Below, piece after piece: positions 57,234 to 64,000 of a stretch of DNA of 64,000 nt (positions are counted from its first letter, which is position 1; the number at the start of each line of letters is the position of its first letter). Location of the stretch: NCBI GenBank assembly GCA_963556305.1, contig OY745766.1:496001-560000 (forward strand), in the 5' to 3' direction. This DNA is from Platismatia glauca. Its lineage: Eukaryota > Ascomycota > Lecanoromycetes > Lecanorales > Parmeliaceae. The notes below the pieces were generated by a model. The model saw only the letters and a program-made list of their open reading frames with translations, did not search any database and was not told the origin of the DNA. The translations under genes were made by a program, and so were the position numbers.

Positions 57234-58975
57234 ATGTCCGTCCGCATACAGCTCGACAAGCCTCGGGGCGTCTTTACGAACCTTGACCAGATCAGCGGAG
57301 CTGTCATCCTGAGCATACTAGGTCCCGAGACTGTTTCTGCAATAACCGTGAAACTCGAGGGGGAGAGCAGAACTTATCTGGCCGGGCATATCAATCCCCG
57401 GCGCAACTACGAGGAAGGTTCACGTCAAGAGGTCCACAAGGTAAGTGAGTGCTGCTGGACTACGCCTGACAAAAGGCCATTATCCTGATCATCTTCATAG
57501 CTTCTCTACAAAGTCGTCACTGTCTTCCCTACGCCGGAGCTCCTAAGGGCTACAGGCCCAGATCAGGCCTATACTCTACCATCAGGTCCTCATACCTACC
57601 CCTTTCGGTTCAAGGTATGCCCCGGGTCATGAGAAAGCTGACCGGGTCCTAATATCGGCGTCAGATCCCTTTCAACAATGACTGTTCCAACAACAACTCA
57701 TTGCTTGCTGGCCTCAATGCCTTACGGTTCGAATTGCCAAGGGATACGAACCATCATGTGAAGAGAACCCTTCCACCTTCTCTCAATGGACTTCCAGGAG
57801 TAGCAGAAATACTTTACTACGTGAAAGTCACGGTGCAGCGACCAGCGTTCTATAAGGAGAATTTCAGAGCAGTATGTTGAGACTCTTGACTGAACCGGCC
57901 GACGAGCCAGGAACGAGTTCATGAGCTCTAATTGACTCCATTGATAGACCTGCCCATTTATATTTCTTCCGATTGAACCACCTCGACCCCCTCTCAACAA
58001 ACGAGAATCGTACGCTAGAAGATCTCACCAATTCAATCCAAATATAGATGTGCCTGAAAAGCCTGGACTCTTCCGGAAGGCGCCTGAAGCAACGAATGAT
58101 CCATCAGTCCCAAAAGTGCCACCTCCCAGCATCAGTATCGATGGTCGCTTGCCTGATCCTGCTATTATTACCTGCAACGAGTCGCTTCCGTTACGAGTAT
58201 TAATTACCAAGAAGAACGAAAGTCCGGCAACGATTTACTTAAGAACGCTTAGTATCACACTCATCGGCTTTACTATCATTCGAGCCCACGAACTAAGAAG
58301 GCAAGAGGATCAAAGCTGGGTGATCGTGAGTCAAGCCCACATAGACAAAGCTCTGAACAGCACTGTTGCGGGTGATGGGAACAAGATTTTAGAGGTCGAC
58401 CCAAATATGTGGAAGCAACGCCCTTTACCAAATATAGTCTCACCATCATTCACGACATGTAACATCGCGCGCCGCTACGAGTTGGAAGTCAAGGCTGGCT
58501 TGTCCTGGGGATCTGCTCAGAAGATCAATGTAAGTCTGCAAGCATTCTTGTGGTTGACTCTGCTGATAGCCCGGAGGCCGAGCTTACAGTCCAGACTATT
58601 GTAATGCCTGTAGAAGTCTACTCTGGAATCGCTCCGCCCCAAGCCCTGCTCGACCAAATGGCAGAGCGGCCCACTGTGCAGCCTGCTCCAAATCATAACC
58701 TCCGCCCACCCGGCTCCGCAAATGGGCCGTCCCCGGGGCAATCTCCTGGACCTTCTCGACCCGCAGCTCAAGCGCAAAGTGATCATATTGAGCCTTCCCC
58801 GTCCGATATTCCCGACGAAGCACCTCCAAGTTACGAGGATGCAATGGCTGACGATCTCGCACCGATTGATGGACCGAGGCGAGACTATCACCAGCAGACA
58901 ACCTCGACGCCGCCTAGCAGTAGCGGCAAAGGGTCTGCCAATGATGACAGATTATTTCCTGAGAGTAGGCGATGA
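57234..58975 (+). CDS. Alpha-arrestin (arrestin-related trafficking adaptor)
   Basis: Five exons, 57234-57440, 57501-57614, 57665-57871, 57948-58529 and 58577-58975, in phase for 502 residues. The arrestin N-domain is recognisable by VRIQLDKPRGVFTNLDQISG, VSAITVKLEGESRTYL, LPSGPHTYPFRFK and YYVKVTVQRP. The C-domain carries LPLRVLITKKNES, IVSPSFTTCNIARRYELEVK and VYSGIAPP. Near the end the PPxY motif APPSYEDAM is a binding site for a NEDD4/Rsp5-type ubiquitin ligase. Expected role: ubiquitin-dependent turnover of plasma-membrane transporters. Acceptor choice for exon 5 (GGAG|GCC) is set by phase. The fungal subfamily is not resolved. Confidence 0.88.
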
Positions 58976-59365
58976 TGGACGACGCGGCTGTATGCATGTT
59001 GATAAGCGGTTCAGCGCGCCTTTTCTGCGTTGAGAGATGAGCCCGACAGTACTCGTCAGACTTGTGAGGCAGCAAAGCATGACAGCATTAACGCATTGAA
59101 GCTTTATATCAATCGCACGATGCCTTCCTATCGACTTCCTCGAACAAAGAAGATGAGCGGGGGTGAAGCTTGAGGACGTACCGACGGACTTATAAACACC
59201 GCGCGTATGGTTGGCTGCGCTACTCTGTTAGCGTCCGTGTTATCGATTAAACTATAGTCCGTAATAATGATGACATTCACGAAGCTGTGAACCTGCAGCG
59301 GCAGCTTACTTTATGGAGACTTTCCCGCAACTGCTGTCCACACCTCCATTTCCCTTTACCTTTAC
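58976..59365. other. Intergenic, no gene seen
   Basis: Spacer of about 390 bp containing the promoter and pyrimidine-rich leader of the oxidoreductase gene. Confidence 0.5.
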
Positions 59366-61167
59366 ATGCCATCCCTTCTTCATCACATACCTCGACTCCT
59401 CTTTCCTCCTCGTCCACTACTCACCAAGCTTCCCACATCAACACTGACCACCACAGCGAGAATCATGGCACAAGAATACCAGATCAAGGGGCTCTCCAAG
59501 CTCGACCTGAAGAGTGGAGAGAAGCGCGAAGTGGAGGTCCAAGGCATTGAGAATGGCAAGGTCTTACTGGCCAATGTGAACGGCAAGACTCATGCTATGA
59601 GTCCTAATTGCACCCATTACGGCGCTCCATTGAAATTGGGAGTCTTGAGCCCGGACGGAAGAATTACCTGCGCATGGCACGGAGGTAAGTTCCCTCGATG
59701 ATGATGCCCACTCTCTGAAGGGAGTACTGACTCTTTCTTCCAGCTTGCTTCAACGTCGGTTCCGGGGACGTTGAGGATGCCCCAGCTCTGGACCCTTTGG
59801 CCAAATTCGAGATTGTGGAGAAAGATGGAGGCGTATACATCAAGGGAGAGGAGAGCACAATCAAAGCGAACAGGAGATCCATCAACACCAGATGCAAGGC
59901 TCAGGGTCAAGAGAAGGTCGTTGTTGTGGGAGGAGGAAGTGGAGCAATGGGCGCCGTGCAGGCCCTCCGCGAACAGGAATACAAAGGTGCCATCACCATG
60001 ATCTCGATTGAGCCCAGCCCTCCCATCGACCGTACCAAACTCTCCAAAGCCCTCATGACAGACAAATCCAAGTTGGATTTACGTCCCCAGGAATGGTTCA
60101 AAGAATCGTCCATCGAAACCGTTTCGGACGAGGTTACCAGCGTCGACTTTGAGAAAAAATCAGTCTCCACCAAATCCGGCTCTTCCTACTCTTACACCAA
60201 GCTCATCCTCGCCACTGGCGGTATACCCAGATCACTACCCTTGCCCGGTTTCAGAGAATTATCCAATGTTTTCCTCCTCCGCTCGCTTCCGGATGCGCAA
60301 GCTATCGTCTCAGCTGTTGGCGAGAAGAAGGGCAAAAAGATCGTCGTCGTGGGCTCCTCCTTTATAGGAATGGAAGTTGGAAATTGTCTAGCCTCAGGCA
60401 ACGATGTCACCATCGTAGGCATGGAATCTCGCCCCTTGGAGCGCATCATGGGCGCCGAAGCCGGCGAAGTCTTCCAAAACCTCGTCTCGAAGAATGGTGT
60501 CAAGTTTCACATGAACGCCGGTGTCGAGGCCGCTGGACCCTCCAAGGAAGATTCCAAAAAGGTCGGCTCGGTCACTTTGAAGGATGGTACCATTTTGCCT
60601 GCCAATCTCGTCATCCTTGGCACAGGCGTTGGTCCCGCTACTGGCTTCCTGAAAGACAACAAGGCAGTGTCGTTAGAAAAAGACGGCTCTCTTCAGGTCG
60701 ATGAATATTTCTCTGTCAAAGGGCTCAAAGACGTCTACGCGATTGGCGATATCGCAACATTCCCCTACCACGGCCCTGGCAGCGACGGCAGCTTGACCCG
60801 TATCGAGCATTGGAACGTCGCACAGAATGCAGGCCGCGCTGCCGCCACGGCTATTGTCTCGCCTTCCTCCAAACCAAAGGTCTTCGTACCAGTGTTCTGG
60901 TCAGCGATGGGTAGCCAGTTGAGATACTGTGGTAACACGGCAAACGGATGGGATGAGTTGGTCGTGCAAGGTGAGCCGAAAGAGGGCAAATTCGCTGCAT
61001 TCTACGGGAAGGGTGACACCGTGGTGGCTGTGGCGAGCATGATGATGGATCCAATCATGAGCCAGAGCGCGGAGTTGATGAGACAGGGGAAGATGCCTGG
61101 GGTAGCGGAGTTGCGGAAGGGCGTGGACGTCAGGAACATCGGATTGCCCGGCGAGATCAAGATGTGA
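59366..61167 (+). CDS. Rieske-domain AIF-type FAD/NAD oxidoreductase
   Basis: Two exons, 59366-59684 and 59744-61167, giving 580 residues. The first ~33 residues (MPSLLHHIPRLLFPPRP...) look like a mitochondrial presequence; a second ATG at 59465 (MAQEYQIKG) would give a form without it. A Rieske [2Fe-2S] domain has its four ligands: C82-x-H84 (NCTHYG) and C102-x2-H105 (CAWHG). The Cys of the second pair is followed by the single intron. The reductase part has the FAD fingerprint VVVGGGSGAMGAVQAL, LILATGG, the NAD fingerprint VVVGSSFIGMEVGNCL, and YAIGDIATFP. The architecture equals that of AIFM3-like proteins. Electron partner and any death-related role are unknown. Confidence 0.93.
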
Positions 61168-61986
61168 CGAGAGATGAGACGGAGAGGATGAGACGGAAGG
61201 GGAGTCTTGTAGCTAGAGAGGAGCATGTGACCATACGAGACACTATCGTGCAAAACAGCCTTACATATCACACTTGCCCCGTTCCCGGTGAAGCTGCGAA
61301 GAAGAAGAAAATCCGTCCAGTCCCATCCACCGCCGCCCAGTCCGCGTCCTTTTGGCATTCTGCAGGTACCACAAGACCCAAGAATATGGAACATTCGCGA
61401 ACTAAAAGCCGTCGACCGGTCCTCCATCCTCTCCCACCGCGTTCTCGTCGAGGCCCGCGCCAGGAATGTAGGTCCTTCCGTCCTTCCGTCCCACTAAGCC
61501 TCTGGTCCCGATATCAACCTCCCACTTCGACAGTTGGAGTGGGAATTTTTTGGGCCTGGCATGGCTTGGATTGATTCGCTTGGGATGGAGGTCGTTCTAC
61601 CTAGTCGTGCCGTCCCGCGGGAGGGGTTTCATTGGGGCTGGGTTCCGCAAACATGGAATGGAATATGTACGTGCATACGCGCCAGCCCAGGAATGTAGGT
61701 CCTTCCGTCCTTCTAGCAACCTCCCACTTGGACAGTTGGAGTGGGAACTTTTGGCCTGGATTGACTCGCTTATGATGGAGGTCGTTCTACTAGTCGTCCC
61801 GTCTGGGTTCAAACAAAATATGTACGTGCGGAGAAGAGGATACGCGCCAGTATTTCCTCCCGCCCAAAGGTATGTACCTGTGTTCAAGGCCCGGGAAACC
61901 CTTCCATCCACAACCGTACCCCGTCGTGAAATTTTTCAAACACAACGAAACAACGACGGAGACAGCCGCACGCACCGATCGCAGCT
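61168..61986. other. Intergenic with a diverged ~228-bp direct duplication
   Basis: No gene seen. Two related blocks, about 61459-61620 and 61687-61810, share gccaggaatgtaggtcctt-like starts, acctcccactt.gacagttgg and gatggaggtcgttctac. The words atgtacgtgc and atacgcgccag recur after each. Confidence 0.55.
61459..61815. repeat. Diverged direct repeat, two copies about 228 bp apart
   Basis: Copy 1 runs about 61459-61620 and copy 2 about 61687-61810. They align with several indels. No terminal inverted repeats or coding frame are shared, so this looks like a local duplication rather than a mobile element. Confidence 0.55.
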
Positions 61987-64000
61987 TCACGGGCACGTGT
62001 TGGGATGCTCCAACTCGCACTGAGTCTCCTGCTGCGCCGAAGGAGGCTCGTTCGGACACGTGGCGCTACTGTTGTGGCCCATCTGGCACAGCTGCGTCGG
62101 CAGGCTGTTCGGCGCCGTGATGGTGTTGGACGCGTCGTAGACGATCGACTTGGGGGCCCCGCCGGCGATGGCGTTCCACCCAATGTCCGCCTCCGTGACC
62201 GCCATGCCCTCGGCGACGTTCAGCAGCAGCGTCTCGCAGTTCGACGCGATCCACTGCATCGTCTGCGGCTTGAAGCCGAAGTTCTTGTAGAAGGCGGCCG
62301 TGCCGGTGCCCTGGGTTGTCGTGTCCGAGTCAGTTTTGCTTGGTTGAGGGGGTGGCGGCGAGCTTGAGGACACGTCTTGAGAGTAAATGCTCCCAAGACG
62401 TGTCTCTGGACTCGACATTCGGTTCAACTGAGGGAACATGAAACTCCGAAAATACGTACCTGGTGGCCGCAAGCGCAGGGCATGGCGAGGTCGTCCTGGT
62501 ACGTGAGCTGCAGGCCCCCGCTGTTGGTCCAGTCGAAGGTCCAGGTGTTGGAGCCCTGGTCGCAGACGGGGAGGGACCAGGTGCCCGGGGTCTGGCCGAT
62601 CAGGTCCATCAGGTTGCCCGTGTGGTTGGCGGCGAAGTTGGCGACGTAGGCGTTGTAGGCGGCTTCGGCGGCGGGGGTGTCGTAGACGGGGGTCTGGCTG
62701 GGGTCCGGGTTCAGGGCGCGGTAGGCCCGCGCGGACCCGCTGGAGGGAAACCAGGGGTAGATGCCGAAAGAGAGAAGGGAGTCGAAGCCGTTGGGAGCGG
62801 CGATCTGGGCGGTATTGATTTCGGTTTGCGACAGCTTGTTCAGGTAGTAGACGCCGCCGTCTGCGCAGTATTTGGTGCTCGGTGGCCCGTTCTTGTCCCC
62901 TGGGTCTGAGGTTCCGGACGGCGCGGGGCTCGGGCCAAGGCATTTGGTGGCATTCACATCATCGTCAAGGAAGGTGTAAGAGACGTAGGTGTTGGCACTA
63001 GTCACGGTAAGAATCGAGATTTACGGGGAGGTGCAGGCAAAGGGTGACTGACCCTGTGGTGCGCCACAGGCCGTTTATTTCTCGAGAGATGATGTCCGCG
63101 CTCAAGACGTTCTCGAAAATGTTGGGGGACCACTGCGCTGCGATGAACGTTCCCTCAGCATGAAGGTTCCTGAAAACCACTTGTCAGCGGCATGCCTCGC
63201 TCGGGTCGACGCTCATGCGAGCTGGTTTCAACGTACAACAAAGTTATTGCAACTTGAATATCGGTCGAACTGCTGCCTAGATAAGCGTTATTTCCGCTTG
63301 TGAGATTTTTCTGATTATAGAAATAATTGGCGGTGTTAGATTGAACTGCGTTGACAAGCGTGAGAGGATTGCTAAAGGATCATCAGCATTTCATATCATA
63401 ATATCCTGTTCAAGGGTCGACGTACGTTTGTGGTCGAAGATCTGACCACACTGTGTTTCCCAGGTTGACTAGAGTACCAGGTGTCACCCACGCAGCATTA
63501 CCGATGAAGGTGGGGTGACCGAGTTTAGGGCTATTGCCTGTCGGCTCCTGCGTTATCTCAACCATCGGTCCTTGGGCGGGCTCGGGTGGATTTTGGATGG
63601 GATTGGACACTGGATTGATCGCATCCGGACTTTCATCTGGGGCAGGGTTAACCACCGGCTGGGATAGACTCTTCGGCAGACCAGCAGTCTCGCCTGCTTC
63701 CAAAGCCGCTGATCCTCTCTCAGCAGCCGCAGCGAGGGTTGCAGCATCAACCAGGGCAGTAGTCGCGACTCCTATAGAAGTCAAAGGAATCAGCACTCCG
63801 ACGATGGTTCCTATTGCGCCAAGCACAGATAGGAAGATCGCTTCGGCCGTCGGTGTGGTCTGGGGCAGCGAGAAGTTTGCCGCGAGCGTCCCTAGTTGGC
63901 CAAAGACGTCCGCTTCAATGCTCTCAAGGATCGCCTGCACGAACGCACAATATGTTATGATAGATTTGGAAGTAGCACTGTCAAAGACTTACGTAGATCT
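61987..64000 (-). CDS. Secreted or membrane-type fungal protein (5' end off window)
   Basis: Exons 63993 to beyond 64000 (partial), 63426-63934, 63237-63371, 63053-63169, 62460-62997 and 61987-62310. All complete exons join in phase. The visible part is about 541 residues. The first visible exon has a hydrophobic stretch (EAIFLSVLGAIGTIVGVLIP) followed by an Ala-rich helix and a Pro-rich linker. Later parts carry N-glycosylation sequons (NATK, NHTG, NSSA) and paired cysteines (LPVCDQG, MPCACGHQ, SNCETLL, TCPNEP, QCELEHPNTCP), pointing to an extracytosolic domain. It resembles large hypothetical extracellular proteins of filamentous fungi (possibly DUF7872-type, uncertain). The start codon and any signal peptide lie outside the window. 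Confidence 0.65.

Noticed and set aside
61987..62943. 318-residue minus frame overlapping the last exons of the right-edge gene
   Set aside because: Its upstream half is an arginine-rich shadow in the wrong frame; the spliced model with exons 62460-62997 and 61987-62310 is in phase and keeps the cysteine pattern.

Overview
The window is nuclear DNA of a filamentous ascomycete (Pezizomycotina). The evidence is short GT..AG introns of roughly 50-70 bp with GCTGAC/CTCAC-type branch points, a group III histidine kinase with six HAMP units, an NLR with lipase, NB-ARC and TPR modules, and a DUF3435-type recombinase relic. I cannot fix the class from sequence alone.

The first 35.9 kb looks like an accessory compartment. 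It holds: the 3'-truncated lipase/NB-ARC/TPR NLR with a nearly perfect 126-bp repeat array (1-4207, minus); decayed membrane-protein and TPR relics (4.6-6.2 kb); a kinase-like gene diverging from a broken PD-(D/E)XK-like gene (7.7-10.4 kb); a transmembrane fucose-lectin-like gene (11.5-13.2 kb); a large membrane protein (14.2-16.6 kb); a DUF3435/C2H2 recombinase pseudogene split by a non-autonomous hAT element with intact TIRs and an 8-bp target duplication (18.2-22 kb); a decayed unrecognised gene (23.2-25 kb); a protein-kinase-like gene and an orphan gene (25.6-28 kb); coiled-coil, chromo-like and glycosyltransferase relics (28.9-31.3 kb); and a second copy of the kinase-like/nuclease-like divergent pair (32.2-35.3 kb).

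From 35.96 kb to the right edge lies a dense block of mostly conserved genes: proteasome chaperone Nas2 and mitochondrial ATPase inhibitor (divergent), nucleoporin Nsp1, a Laa2-like AP-1 accessory protein, the group III histidine kinase, a mitochondrial-type lipase, a small membrane protein, RNA polymerase I subunit A43, a 1429-residue coilin-like protein, an alpha-arrestin, a Rieske/AIF-type oxidoreductase, and a secreted-type protein whose 5' end runs off the window.

Exon models were built by hand from reading frames and splice signals. For all complete intron-containing models in the block, and for the lectin and kinase genes, the exon lengths sum to a multiple of three. The most interesting items are the duplicated kinase-like plus nuclease-like pair, the coilin-like protein, and the NLR repeat array in which almost all unit-to-unit differences fall on a few amino-acid positions.
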